Of a DNA stretch of 37,187 nucleotides, positions 26,601-35,091 are shown in pieces (the stretch's first letter is position 1; each line of letters opens with the position of its first letter). The notes under the pieces are model-generated. The model saw nothing but the letters and a program-made list of their open reading frames with translations, was not told the origin of the DNA and made no database searches. This DNA is from a virus: the IMG/VR virus record IMGVR_UViG_3300024062_000022, positions 1 to 37,187 of that record; one strand, given 5' to 3'. The position numbers and the translations under genes are program-made.

Positions 26601-29600
26601 TATGAAAAAGTATTTACTCCAACATTAGTAACTTCATGAAGTCCATTAAATTTACTTGAAATTAAATTGATTGCAGAGAAGTTAATTTGATTTTTATCGA
26701 CTATTAATTCTTTTTTGGTAGGATTAGTTCCAGTTAAAATTGGACTTAACTTATAAAATAATTTTTTCTTTGTATTTGAGTTTATTTCTATTGATAGATT
26801 AGCATCAGAATCCACACCAACTTCTCCACTGGTCGTTAATTTATATTGCGTATTATTTGCAGGATAAATTTTATCTAAGAAATTCTCATCAGAGAAAAGT
26901 TCTAATTCAAATGCAGATTTTAATGAAGAACCTCCCGTAGAATAAGAAAGGCTGCTATCAGAGAGATCAAACTTTAGTTTTTGATACTCTATTAATTGTA
27001 TTTCGGGATTAACTTTTGAAACTACTCCTTCAGTTCCAGTAGACGTTAAATCTACATAAATCTTATTATTTAAGTTATAAAGATTAGTAGAAAGTTTAAA
27101 TGAATTTGAATCAACTGGCGTCACATAATAAAGGTTTTCATTTACTAACCCATCAAATCCACTAGTCTTTTCAAATAAAACTTTTTCCCCAAAAATCAAT
27201 TGATGATTATTAATGGTTACAGTATTATCCACTAAATCTACTGAGGATACATTTAGTGGATCTACTACAAATCTTCTATTGGTATCATTATATTTTACTA
27301 CTACAGTTTTAGTATTTGTAGGTAAAACTTCTACATCAACAGTAGATAATAAAGAAAGACCATGAGATTCTGCAAGAGAAACATTAACTACATTTTTTAA
27401 TAACTCAGTAGTGAGTACATTATCTTTTGCAGTTTTTAAACTATGATATGTATTAGTTCCTATTCCAGTAAAGAATAATAAATTTGCTGGAATAGTACCT
27501 ATCCCGGCATAATTACCTAATGAGTTTAATCCAACAGGGAGTGTAGATAAACCAATAGTATCATTAGTAAATTTAGTAGCATAAAGAGAATCAAAAGAAC
27601 TGAGTGATGTAGACACTCCAGAACTAGTTTCTGATACCTCTATAGAATCTCCAATGTTTGAAGAATATGAAAGTAAATCGCCATTTTTTAATTCGTGTTT
27701 TGGAAGATAAATTGCTCTGGTTGGAATTGAAATTGAAGTATTACCTACACCTGGATTTGAAAAATAAAGTGTAGATGTTATTCCAACACCAAATGATGTC
27801 CCAATTCCTACTGACTCTATAGGATTAAAATAAATTTCTTTATTTACTTCTGAATTGTATGTGTTTGAAGTTTTATAATTCAGTGTAAATTTTCTAGGAT
27901 CTTCTTTAAGAATAGAACCAGAAGAGTAAGTGCTTAATCCACTAGTTCCATTTTGTGCTCTCAAAATTCTAAATCTAGAAGACAAGAAGTCTACAGAAAG
28001 AATTTTTATGTCTTCATTTTCAATTCTATAAATGTCATTTTCTTTAACTCCCGATAAGTTACCAGAAACACTGACATAAGTAGAGATTCCAGTATCTGTA
28101 ATTGATGAAATGCCAGATGATAACCTAAATGAGTTGTTATTTACATTTACTCTTAAGTATTGGGGTGATTCTGAGGGAGAAAATACATTAACATTAGTGT
28201 CATTTACTATATTATGAGGCAGAGTTGAATAACCAACATAAAAACTCGAATTTTCTTTATATAATTCAGCATCTTGAATTGAGATTATAGATGAAATTCC
28301 TATACTCTCAATAGATTTACCCGAAATTTTAGATACTTCTCCAATTTTCTTTTTTCTATCCGTCAAAATAACATTATCACCAACTTTATATCCATCTCCG
28401 GCAATTTTTAACACTAAATTATCAATTTTTCCTGAGATTACTGATTTTACTTCAGTATCAATATTTAAATCTGAAGAATTTAAGAAATAATCATAAGTAC
28501 TTCTATCTTTGTTTTCATTGTAAGGTTTTGTATTTCTTAACCAATTTTGAGTGCTTATGTCAAGTTGGTCTTGATTTGATGCAAAGTCAAAATTAAATTC
28601 TATCTGTGATGACTTGTAAGTATTACCGATCAAATATGGAAATGCTGGTACTCTATTTCCATCTTCATTTAATTCAGATTCAAAAGTTGAGAAGTAAGCA
28701 TATACTCCATTTGGAAACTCTGGAGTAACACAAAATCTTCCATTATGCTCATCAAGATCTCCAGAATTATCAAATTCGTAATCTTCTAAGAAAAACCCTC
28801 CATTAAATGAAAGACCAAATTCACTTGCAGATGGTCTATTTTCACTACTACTAACTTTTAATGAGTATCCTGAGGAAATTAGTTTGATTCCACCAGTTCC
28901 ATCAGTATTTGTATATGCATATGGTCCATAAATTGGATTTCCGTCATATGCCCAACCAATTATTCCAGAGTGTGCTAAAATGTTTCCTTCTTGTAGATTA
29001 TCAGATAAAATGTCTGAGATAAAGGATTTAACTCCATTGCCAAAGTAAGTACTTAATAATTGTGATCTTAACGGTCTACTAGCATAAAAATGAGTATACT
29101 GAAGACCACCTCTAGGTCCAGAAATTAAATAACCATCGTCGCCATTTTTTTCTGTATTAAAGATACTTAAAATAGAAGGATACCTTTTAGGAGTTAAAAT
29201 ATTCCAAGATTGAATATTTGTGAAAAGTTTTGCTTCCTCTCCAGCAGATAAAACATCTACAGAAGTGCTACTGTTAGTATAACCTGTTCCACTAGAGGAT
29301 ATTACTACATCAATAATGCTTCCAGATTGTATTATTGGAACTAAAACTGCACCTCTTCCATCACCATTTACAACTAAAGTAGGAGGGGAATTGTATTCAA
29401 CACCAGGATTTAGAACGAATGCTGAAGTTATTCTTCCATCTTCAATAGTTAAACCAATGTCCCCATTTTCGCCAGACTTAAACGTTATGTTTGGTTGTTC
29501 TTGGTAATTAATGATTTCCTGATTTCCATATTGAATTCCACTATTTTTTACAAATATTGATTTTATTTCACCTCTAACAACTGGTTGTATCTGACATTCA

Positions 29601-32600
29601 AAATCTACCGAAGATTGATTCAATGTTGGAATCTGTAAATCTCCAATAATATCAACTATTATTGGTGGGTAATTGAAAACATGCTCTTCTCCGCCAGTCG
29701 AAGTTAAATCAATATACTGATCTGTTTCTAAAAGAAAATCTTCATTTCCACTCAATGAAATATCATAAAGTCTAAATGTATCACTATCAATAGGATTTAC
29801 AAAATATGTTGTATTAGTTGAAAGTCCACCAATAGCAGATCCATTTGCAGTATAGACAATTTTTTCTCTATACTTAAATCCATGATTTTTTATTGAAATA
29901 GTATCCGAAACTATGTTGATCTGAGATTTTGATGTAAAGGCGATTAATTCCTTGTTTGTATACCCAGATCCACCATCAATAACATTAATAGATGATACTT
30001 TTCTTTTTTTTAATTTTGATCTAAAAGATTGACTACCTAAATCACCAGAAGATGCAACAGAAATAAAATTATCATCAGAAAAATTTGTTTCTGTTGAGTA
30101 TAATTTTATTGTGGTAATACCTACAACTTTAACGTAATAAGTTGAATTTGTAGACAATCCTGAAATAGTAGCATTATTTCCTGGATCATAAATTACTTCT
30201 TCAAGATCAGAAAAATTATGTGCGTCTTCAAATGTAATCTGATTTCCACTGATAGATTGAGTATTTACAATTAATGATTTTGAATACTCATACTGTATTA
30301 AATTTGCTTCTGCAATAGCTCCAAATCCATTACCACCATTGATAACAACTTGTGGAGTTTTAGAATAATTAAATCCAGAATTAATGACATCAATTCTTTC
30401 TAATGATCCTGATACTGAAGCAGTAGCAACTGCTCCAGATCCCGAAGATGAATCTATAAAAACTTCTGGAGGGTTAATTACATCATAACCAATTCCACCA
30501 GAAGTTACTTCAATAGATTTTATTTCTCCATAATAAAGATTATCCTCAGACTTATAATTCTGAATTTCTACACCATTAATAAAAAGACCAATTGGACCAG
30601 TTATAGTATTATTTTTTTCCTTAGTGTTTATTGGAGATTGTAATTTTCTTATTAATTTTTGTGGTTGTAATAGTTTTGATTCAAATAAATTAGTTTCCGG
30701 ATTTAATTCATTAAATTTAAAAAACTCAACTTTTACTCCAACAGAGGAATAATCCGAAAAATCCAAATAAGTATTAGAAATAATCGATTCTTTATTTCTT
30801 GCAATTTTTATTGTTTTTTCATTAATTCTCTTTACGTATCCAATTTCTTGAAAGTTGGAGGATTTTAAGATTACAAGATCCCCAGTCAAGAATGAGTGCG
30901 AAGCAGATACACTCAGATTTATTTCATGTTTATTAAATGAAGAAACTAGAGCACTTAAATCAGTAATTCTAATTTTAGTATTATTATAATTTGGTAGTGA
31001 TGGTGATGTCACATACACACTTTCATCATTTCTATCATAGTAAGTATTTGAAACATTAGAATTGTAAATAGACAATTCTGGATAATTTACAATTTCTGGT
31101 TTGGAAATTAATTTACGAATAGAAGTAAAAATAAAGTTTCCTGTAGAATCTTTTGGTAGTTCACCCTGCCCTCTAATAACTAAAGTGTTTTCGTTATTGA
31201 TCGATTGAACGACACCAGTGGCATTTGTGTTTGTCAGTTCAAACTTATCTCCGATGTTAAAATCATTAACATCATAAGTTTTAATACGATAAGTATTATC
31301 TGAAGTATCCCCCAAAGCAATAATACTTTCAATCTCATATCTAGATGAGACATTATATATCCAACTATCAAATTTGAGAGAATCTAAATCACTTTTCCCT
31401 AAAGTTGATGACTTAATTATATCTCCAGGTCTTAAATTTTTATTATTGTCGTCGTATTCAAATTCTGAAATTACACCAGTAATTCTAACTCTTATTTCAT
31501 CATCACCATCAATAGCAAATGAATATGAAGTATCTTTTACTTCCTCTCTTGGATTTATTGTTTGATCGATTCCTTCACACTCAAAAAATTGATTTATGCT
31601 TTTTGATTGGTAAGTAATATTTACAATAGAACCGTTTGGTTGATTGATTATGAGTTGTCCACTATTCGGAAATCCCAACGTCGAATCAACATCTAAATGA
31701 GTGTCACCAGAAAATGCTCTAGTAACTAATCTTGTTTTTGGATTAATAGAAAAATTTCCAGTAGTTGTTCCTCTGGTTTCAATATCTTTATCGTAGTCAA
31801 AATCTATACTAATCAAATAATAAATTTTCGTTAGTGCTTCTGAAGATAATTCTGATGTATCATCCAGAAATACACTATCCCTGAAAAGATTAGAAATTTC
31901 TATTTCTTCTACTGATGTGACTGTCCCACTAGACCCATCTAAATTAAAAAGAGTTCTATTTTCTAAATCTAAAGGATTCCCTTCAATTTTTTCAACAACA
32001 AGATCTTTAGTGATTCTATAAGAAGATGCAGAAGGTTCTAGAAGATATTCCTTTGGTAAAATTATCTCGACAGGTTTCCCATAAAGAGCACCAAATAAAA
32101 TTTTAAATGATTCCTTAGTTCCTTTAGATGAATAAAAATTATTTGATTGCTTTACAAACAGACTTTCATTTAAGTCCTCAGAAAAAGATCTGTTTTCAAA
32201 TCCAGGTGTAATTTGAGTTTTTACCTTTTTAAAGAACTCTGATAATAAAATAGTATTTAAATTATTTACAATAGAATCTGAAGAATGCTCTGCAGATTCA
32301 GATTGAGAAAATGTCAGCTCATCAGTTGACGTGTTAGTATTGTATGAGGTTACTCCAGAAAATCCTCTATAACAATTTTCAAAAGTTGTTTCAGTTTTAC
32401 TCTCATAAGAAATAATCTCATCATTAATCTGTATCAAACCATAATTATCTACAAATCCTGCAGTTGATTCTACATTAATGACAGTATCAAAAAAATCAAC
32501 GTTAGCAGTTAATGTAGTAGAGTTAATCAAATTTGAAACATTATCGACCTTAACATATTGGTCGATGTTATTCATCAAATCATAAGGATTTCCCCTAGAC

Positions 32601-32716
32601 TCTAAAGACTTATAATACTGATCTAAAAATTCTGATAGTAATGGAAATTCTGATCTAACAAACTCCGGCAGCTGATTATTCAGAATGGAAGAAATCTTAA
32701 CTCTTTTCTCTAACAT
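20627..32716 (-). CDS. Giant baseplate protein (4029 aa) with gp7-like N-terminal core and YHYH-type domain
   Basis: The N-terminus holds the family signal. Residues 18-50 (E-F-V-R-S-E-F-P-L-L-S-E-F-L-D-Q-Y-Y) and 157-220 (NNFYSSKGTKESFKILFGAL, then Y-G-K-P-V-E-I) parallel the C-terminal core of T4 gp7 (Y-D-F-Y-S-T-K-G-I-E-A-S-Y-K-F-L-F). A YHYH-like domain spans about 1247-1365 (GWAYDGNPIYGPYAY ... FPNGVYAYFST). The rest is beta-rich and repetitive. Gly-rich G-S-G-Y modules occur near 735-805, 910, 1050-1160, 3340-3460 and 3775-3837. T-Y-Y-V/I-D-S modules occur near 855, 965, 1860 and 3020. RG-type modules occur near 66-125, 330-375 and 3085-3160. T4 gp7 is 1032 aa. The gene lies between gp6 and gp8, exactly the gene 7 position. 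No frameshift is seen over 12 kb. The gp7 assignment is probable; the roles of the added modules are unknown. Confidence 0.9.
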   Translation of the reverse strand: MLEKRVKISSILNNQLPEFVRSEFPLLSEFLDQYYKSLESRGNPYDLMNNIDQYVKVDNVSNLINSTTLTANVDFFDTVINVESTAGFVDNYGLIQINDEIISYESKTETTFENCYRGFSGVTSYNTNTSTDELTFSQSESAEHSSDSIVNNLNTILLSEFFKKVKTQITPGFENRSFSEDLNESLFVKQSNNFYSSKGTKESFKILFGALYGKPVEIILPKEYLLEPSASSYRITKDLVVEKIEGNPLDLENRTLFNLDGSSGTVTSVEEIEISNLFRDSVFLDDTSELSSEALTKIYYLISIDFDYDKDIETRGTTTGNFSINPKTRLVTRAFSGDTHLDVDSTLGFPNSGQLIINQPNGSIVNITYQSKSINQFFECEGIDQTINPREEVKDTSYSFAIDGDDEIRVRITGVISEFEYDDNNKNLRPGDIIKSSTLGKSDLDSLKFDSWIYNVSSRYEIESIIALGDTSDNTYRIKTYDVNDFNIGDKFELTNTNATGVVQSINNENTLVIRGQGELPKDSTGNFIFTSIRKLISKPEIVNYPELSIYNSNVSNTYYDRNDESVYVTSPSLPNYNNTKIRITDLSALVSSFNKHEINLSVSASHSFLTGDLVILKSSNFQEIGYVKRINEKTIKIARNKESIISNTYLDFSDYSSVGVKVEFFKFNELNPETNLFESKLLQPQKLIRKLQSPINTKEKNNTITGPIGLFINGVEIQNYKSEDNLYYGEIKSIEVTSGGIGYDVINPPEVFIDSSSGSGAVATASVSGSLERIDVINSGFNYSKTPQVVINGGNGFGAIAEANLIQYEYSKSLIVNTQSISGNQITFEDAHNFSDLEEVIYDPGNNATISGLSTNSTYYVKVVGITTIKLYSTETNFSDDNFISVASSGDLGSQSFRSKLKKRKVSSINVIDGGSGYTNKELIAFTSKSQINIVSDTISIKNHGFKYREKIVYTANGSAIGGLSTNTTYFVNPIDSDTFRLYDISLSGNEDFLLETDQYIDLTSTGGEEHVFNYPPIIVDIIGDLQIPTLNQSSVDFECQIQPVVRGEIKSIFVKNSGIQYGNQEIINYQEQPNITFKSGENGDIGLTIEDGRITSAFVLNPGVEYNSPPTLVVNGDGRGAVLVPIIQSGSIIDVVISSSGTGYTNSSTSVDVLSAGEEAKLFTNIQSWNILTPKRYPSILSIFNTEKNGDDGYLISGPRGGLQYTHFYASRPLRSQLLSTYFGNGVKSFISDILSDNLQEGNILAHSGIIGWAYDGNPIYGPYAYTNTDGTGGIKLISSGYSLKVSSSENRPSASEFGLSFNGGFFLEDYEFDNSGDLDEHNGRFCVTPEFPNGVYAYFSTFESELNEDGNRVPAFPYLIGNTYKSSQIEFNFDFASNQDQLDISTQNWLRNTKPYNENKDRSTYDYFLNSSDLNIDTEVKSVISGKIDNLVLKIAGDGYKVGDNVILTDRKKKIGEVSKISGKSIESIGISSIISIQDAELYKENSSFYVGYSTLPHNIVNDTNVNVFSPSESPQYLRVNVNNNSFRLSSGISSITDTGISTYVSVSGNLSGVKENDIYRIENEDIKILSVDFLSSRFRILRAQNGTSGLSTYSSGSILKEDPRKFTLNYKTSNTYNSEVNKEIYFNPIESVGIGTSFGVGITSTLYFSNPGVGNTSISIPTRAIYLPKHELKNGDLLSYSSNIGDSIEVSETSSGVSTSLSSFDSLYATKFTNDTIGLSTLPVGLNSLGNYAGIGTIPANLLFFTGIGTNTYHSLKTAKDNVLTTELLKNVVNVSLAESHGLSLLSTVDVEVLPTNTKTVVVKYNDTNRRFVVDPLNVSSVDLVDNTVTINNHQLIFGEKVLFEKTSGFDGLVNENLYYVTPVDSNSFKLSTNLYNLNNKIYVDLTSTGTEGVVSKVNPEIQLIEYQKLKFDLSDSSLSYSTGGSSLKSAFELELFSDENFLDKIYPANNTQYKLTTSGEVGVDSDANLSIEINSNTKKKLFYKLSPILTGTNPTKKELIVDKNQINFSAINLISSKFNGLHEVTNVGVNTFSYELQNYPEKESYTSSEATFKYSTTNTSLTGPISELVLKNKTIEFSSIPELYIESDSGKDGYVYASSNTIGKIKDYYFDSIGFNYSIDPTIVPSAKIPTILEVNALSVFDRIEILTAGFSYITDTDLVVIDGLTNKVVNDVKLEYIPSEGKVNILKNTSGINQIQPKIIPISNSNGLKITNVTYDPVLKNVTVTLETQFSSVEDFPFTVGTKVFVEGVAIDEPEIGVTTRSYNSSDFEYKFFEITSTDPNIGGINANFTYSVSDLIGSDEILGIFNSDLSNPQVIPESYFPTFNSILKQNNFVISERIISDNSTGVVQNWNPQPGILIVASSDTFKIGSTLIGETSGNKSIIQDSIVSNGYYKISNSSDRRKGWKFEKGFLNDTFQRIHDNHYYQYFSYVVKSEVPFETWNDPVSSLNHTSGFKKFSTLEIPSSPDISSGISTNQNLGFIGAIQNLDSVIDLDCVFNFDLARENLFTIGDLTTSNQIIFNSRLVQDYRESSGNRVLDIDNISEFFNSSPRFEHFTVVNRKHYSDVRYVKYLVTSTDKLFSSESMFNIVSLIHDNSFTYINQYAKLFSQDDLGYFDARIISDNIELLYYPDKFSINDYHLNVCSFNLDETISGIGTLSLGDVVSLNTHSTTLPQGTSGISTIVSIGSTYRALKLHTLISDTDNNEYESVEINVIHDDTDVYITDYASLESNFSSSYGTGIGTFDASISGSNLIVSFTPNVSTASTYTINSLTIGIANTSATGVATETMLQNYIESEFIAISSSPSPSTVAISSFAGSDYNSAYYAVSIEDLTNSEYQFSEVVSLFNPDANTSNQIEYGIVNTGSNLGILSTGTIGSGVSEKVVLFFTPDANIDYEVRLFKFVFGSSTQYDFIGIETNKSEIKQDYGLYTGTLNDVKKSFNLTHNDNPIFKKTFDGTSTDYIDLDEDTFLVPNHFFSTGEEVVYNQGGATGSPIGISTTTISGIGSTDILPSSVYVVKINDLKIRVSGSATDALAVPPVYLDIANVGVGANHQFNSKKQNTKALISIDNVIQSPVVATAKTTSLTTDVTTLSNIVSVDDALQLSGGDLLKINGEIIKINVVNYNNIQNNVLVTRSQLGTEIENHLSGSIVRKVKANYNIVDNTIYFADAPKGEVPNENPSDPEEVDFNSIKTSSTFSGRIFLKSGVEGTGITPYSNNYIFDSVSDQFNGIDDTFTIQSDGQDITGISTNNGITLIRSVLQQPARNSTIPIQGSYDLVESPGITSITFTGDPIQAVYDTNTSSVPRGGIIVSVGSSAGFGYQPLVSAGGTAIISGLGTVSSVSIGNSGSGYRVGIQTVNVGVATEISESPTIQFIGTAVVNNGNVISVDITETVGGFISSMPPTIVFDTPLPYSNLPLTYSSSTPQSGVGTQATVNIQVSLDSSVLNFEIQNYGYSYKKDDILTVPINGLEGIPTDSSLSFQEFQISIEETYEDEISSWHFGKIISIDPINDLIDGTRRFFPLKIDGKQASFEAKPGSNLNLANNLIITINDVLQVPGESYVFNGGSVIEFIEAPQSFDDLSSKLTNVSTSKILFYEGTNEIDVRDVDILGNVKVGDSLRLDSDDQNLKEKSRIINEIISSDAVRTNVYSGRGISDNENLFRNAIWCKQRNDLFLSSASFVGSASSSRGFVVSKARESLSPSINPTAYLIKDLSISDNELFVDNLKTFFDSFDELGAIDNTFKTIKIFNQDNLVSCAATAVVSSTGTITSIEINESGVGYSTTPSVIISSPVGLGTTATGTATLSGSSVSIINLTNSGSGYTSSTPPSVLVEFPERTFETITKVEYEGDFGIVTGIGTTSIVGVASTGIVFDLFIPENSFIRDSEITGSASTSISGIQTGYYFTIRDSNVGYGLTSLDESNNVIGIGSTFIDNVYRVSQVSIAQTTVSGVGTTSIAQVVVSVSDYNGLVSLGQTYYYGDYSWGRISNLTRSNEKQFDVYQNGISGIETSAIIQRSKPLKNDLYSS

Positions 32717-32722
32717 TTTATC

Positions 32723-34660
32723 TTATTTTCTAATTAAGGAACCGTTTGAATAGCTTGAAGTTGCCTGATAATTTGTACCAGAAATATCATTACCAGAAGA
32801 AATGTTATCTTCTAAAATATTTAAGTCACTGTTACTAATATCTAGTTGCAAATATAAGTCTTGTAATCCAATTACATCATTAGATTTTGGAGTCACTGAA
32901 ATTTCAATACTATTAAATCCATTTTTGATCTTTTGTGTTCCTGTTATATTTAATATACTTAATTTCATCTCTCCTTTCTCATAATCAATTGATCCAGCAT
33001 TATTTTTTATAATTACTGGAGAACCATTTTCAATTTTGAAAATTGAAAGTCTTCCTTTTTTACTATTAGTTGGAAAGTCTGTCAAATAAACGTTTCCAGT
33101 TACTCCTGCAATCCGAAAAGCACTTGACTTGATGTTATAACCAGTGCTGCAATTTGGTAAGTGGAAAGCATTTCCATAACAAATTTCATACTCAGAGAAT
33201 TTGTTTAATTCTGCTTTCAGATCTCTTCTAATTCTAATCTTTGTAATGTTTGATGTAATTGCTGCATTGCCACTATCAATCAAATTCAAAAACTTACTGT
33301 ATTTAAATCTAGATCCATAAGCATTTAATTCTGATGAGTTTGAATACTTTGTAATATTATCTGATACAATGCTCAGAACTTCTGATCTTGAATTTGCCCT
33401 ATTAGTATCAAAGTAAATTACGGTATCGTATTCAATGTAAAGATACTTTAGATCAACTATCTCAGGAACAATTCCAGCAACATTAAATTTTTTAAGTCTT
33501 GCTTTAATGTTATCTTTTACTTGATTAGAAACAAATTGCCCATTAATTGGTTTGATTGAGATAAAAACTCTACCGTACTTTGGAGGATTTAACTCTTCTC
33601 CACCATACGCAGAAACTGATTCTGCCTCCGGATAAATCGTGGGAATTAAAGATTCGTAATCTGAGGAAGTAACTGCTCTATTTTGAGCAGAGTAAATTCT
33701 TGGAGCATACTTTCTCACAAACTCCACAGACTCTATTGATTTTCCACCACGAGAAGTAGAATCTGTACTTACAAGTGAAAAATCTTGTGTTATTAACCTA
33801 TCTCGATCATCAAGAATTCTACCTGCAAAACTAAAGTTCAATGCACCATTTGATCCCTCACCTGAACTTATGTTATAAGAAACCTCAACAACATTACCAT
33901 TATCTAATTTTTTACCAAAAATACCATCACCAAAAATAAGTTCGTATCTTTGATCTTCAATTTCTTGAATGTAAAAAACTCTTGATGTTGAATCGACATC
34001 AAAAATAGTGTTTGCTAGATTAAATTTTCTAACTACACTAGATCCTTCACTATCTCTGACATAGACATTTAATGTAGAGGTATCAATGTTTGGGTTAGAT
34101 AAAATAAATTTTTGATTTGGAACTAAAGAATCAACTACAAAAGACTCTGAAGTGTAAGTACCTTCAATGACTTCAATAGAATTAAACTGTGCAATGTTAT
34201 TAACAATTGGTACAGTAATAGTCTCTGGAATTGCAAATGTAAATGATTTTGATGCACTTCCAGTACCAAAAGAATTTGTAGTTGCTACAATTCCTTTCTG
34301 GAGAATTAATTTTAATGGTTTATTTTCTGCTGTCTCATTGTTTATAGGAAGATTCGTTATGTCAACAAAGAAACTAATGTTTGCTCTTGAAGATGTTACT
34401 GATCTAGGAACATATCCAATGTTCCTAGCAAGAGAAACAACATTCTCCCTTAGAGTAGCACTATCAATAAAAACCTCATTACTAAGCATGTTAGCATTGT
34501 ATGAGGTAATGTATGTGTTATAAGATAACGTATCGATAATGACTGAAAGATTTGACCCCTCAAAATCATAGTCAGTGAAACTTGAATTCGCTCTTAAGTA
34601 ATCGCGAATTGTTTCTTTTATTTGGTCGAAATCTAAATTTGAAAAATTTGCTAATGTCAT
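32723..34660 (-). CDS. 6: Baseplate wedge protein gp6
   Basis: This is the Baseplate_J-type protein that forms the inner ring of the wedge with gp25 and the gp7 core. It is 645 aa (T4 660). The N-terminus (F-S-N-L-D-F-D-Q-I-K then SSFTDYDFEGSNLSVIIDTL) is the typical start, followed by S-A-T-L-R-E-N-V-V-S-L-A-R-N-I-G-Y (68-84). Residues about 258-275 read YELIFGDGIFGKKLDNG, a strongly conserved baseplate_J element. R-A-V-T-S-S-D-Y-E-S-L-I-P near 322-335 is also conserved. It starts directly after the gp25 stop (TAG then ATG, no gap) and ends 6 bp before the 4029-aa gene. It lacks the Gly-rich modules of its neighbours and is close to T4 length. Confidence 0.95.
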   Translation of the reverse strand: MTLANFSNLDFDQIKETIRDYLRANSSFTDYDFEGSNLSVIIDTLSYNTYITSYNANMLSNEVFIDSATLRENVVSLARNIGYVPRSVTSSRANISFFVDITNLPINNETAENKPLKLILQKGIVATTNSFGTGSASKSFTFAIPETITVPIVNNIAQFNSIEVIEGTYTSESFVVDSLVPNQKFILSNPNIDTSTLNVYVRDSEGSSVVRKFNLANTIFDVDSTSRVFYIQEIEDQRYELIFGDGIFGKKLDNGNVVEVSYNISSGEGSNGALNFSFAGRILDDRDRLITQDFSLVSTDSTSRGGKSIESVEFVRKYAPRIYSAQNRAVTSSDYESLIPTIYPEAESVSAYGGEELNPPKYGRVFISIKPINGQFVSNQVKDNIKARLKKFNVAGIVPEIVDLKYLYIEYDTVIYFDTNRANSRSEVLSIVSDNITKYSNSSELNAYGSRFKYSKFLNLIDSGNAAITSNITKIRIRRDLKAELNKFSEYEICYGNAFHLPNCSTGYNIKSSAFRIAGVTGNVYLTDFPTNSKKGRLSIFKIENGSPVIIKNNAGSIDYEKGEMKLSILNITGTQKIKNGFNSIEISVTPKSNDVIGLQDLYLQLDISNSDLNILEDNISSGNDISGTNYQATSSYSNGSLIRK

Positions 34661-35062
34661 CTATCGTGTTTGCTGTAATGCAAATGATAATTGTTGCGGT
34701 GAAGCATTAATGCCTATGATTCTATAAGTTAGTGATACATCAAATTCTAAAGTAGAATAGTTTGGTGCTACTTTAACATCGATTAAATTAACTCTTGGTT
34801 CATAAAGATTGATCGATTCTCGAATTTGTCCTTTGATAGTATCTGCAGAAAACCCACTCATGTTCTCAAATAAAGAATTTGAGACAAAACTTCCAAATTC
34901 TGGATTAAAAGGTTTCTCACCAGGTTGAGTTAATACAATATTACGAATAGAACGAGAGATTGCAGTCTCATTGTTGAGTGCAATCAAGTCATTATTCAGT
35001 GGATTCATTAAGAATGACCCACTGATATCTTTAAATCCTTTGCTTATTCGTTCTAAGGGCAT
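34661..35062 (-). CDS. 25: Baseplate wedge protein gp25 (lysozyme-like fold)
   Basis: This small wedge protein nucleates the sheath at the baseplate and belongs to the GPW/gp25 family. Its 133 aa match T4 (132). Features are F-L-M-N-P-L-N-N-D-L (residues 17-26), S-I-R-N-I-V-L-T-Q-P-G-E-K-P-F-N-P-E-F-G (38-57) and Y-E-P-R-V (92-96), the family's conserved E-P-R motif. It is translated directly into gp6 and is preceded by a late-type octamer that overlaps the stop of the 80-aa gene. In T4, gene 25 lies elsewhere; gp25 next to gp6 is a common arrangement in marine T4-like phages. Confidence 0.95.
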   Translation of the reverse strand: MPLERISKGFKDISGSFLMNPLNNDLIALNNETAISRSIRNIVLTQPGEKPFNPEFGSFVSNSLFENMSGFSADTIKGQIRESINLYEPRVNLIDVKVAPNYSTLEFDVSLTYRIIGINASPQQLSFALQQTR

Positions 35063-35083
35063 TAAAAACCTATAAGTCTATCT

Positions 35084-35091
35084 TATTTATT
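35084..35091 (-). promoter_or_regulatory. Putative late promoter before gp25
   Basis: The minus strand reads AATAAATA followed by AG, 7 of 8 bases of TATAAATA. Its first base is the last base of the TGA stop of the 80-aa gene, and it ends 21 bp before the gp25 ATG. Confidence 0.55.

Noticed and set aside
11230-32716. Possible assembly artefact creating two giant genes
   Set aside because: Both frames stay open for 7.8 and 12.1 kb with protein-like sequence, proper starts, and correct neighbours at both ends; chimeric joins would be expected to break the frame.
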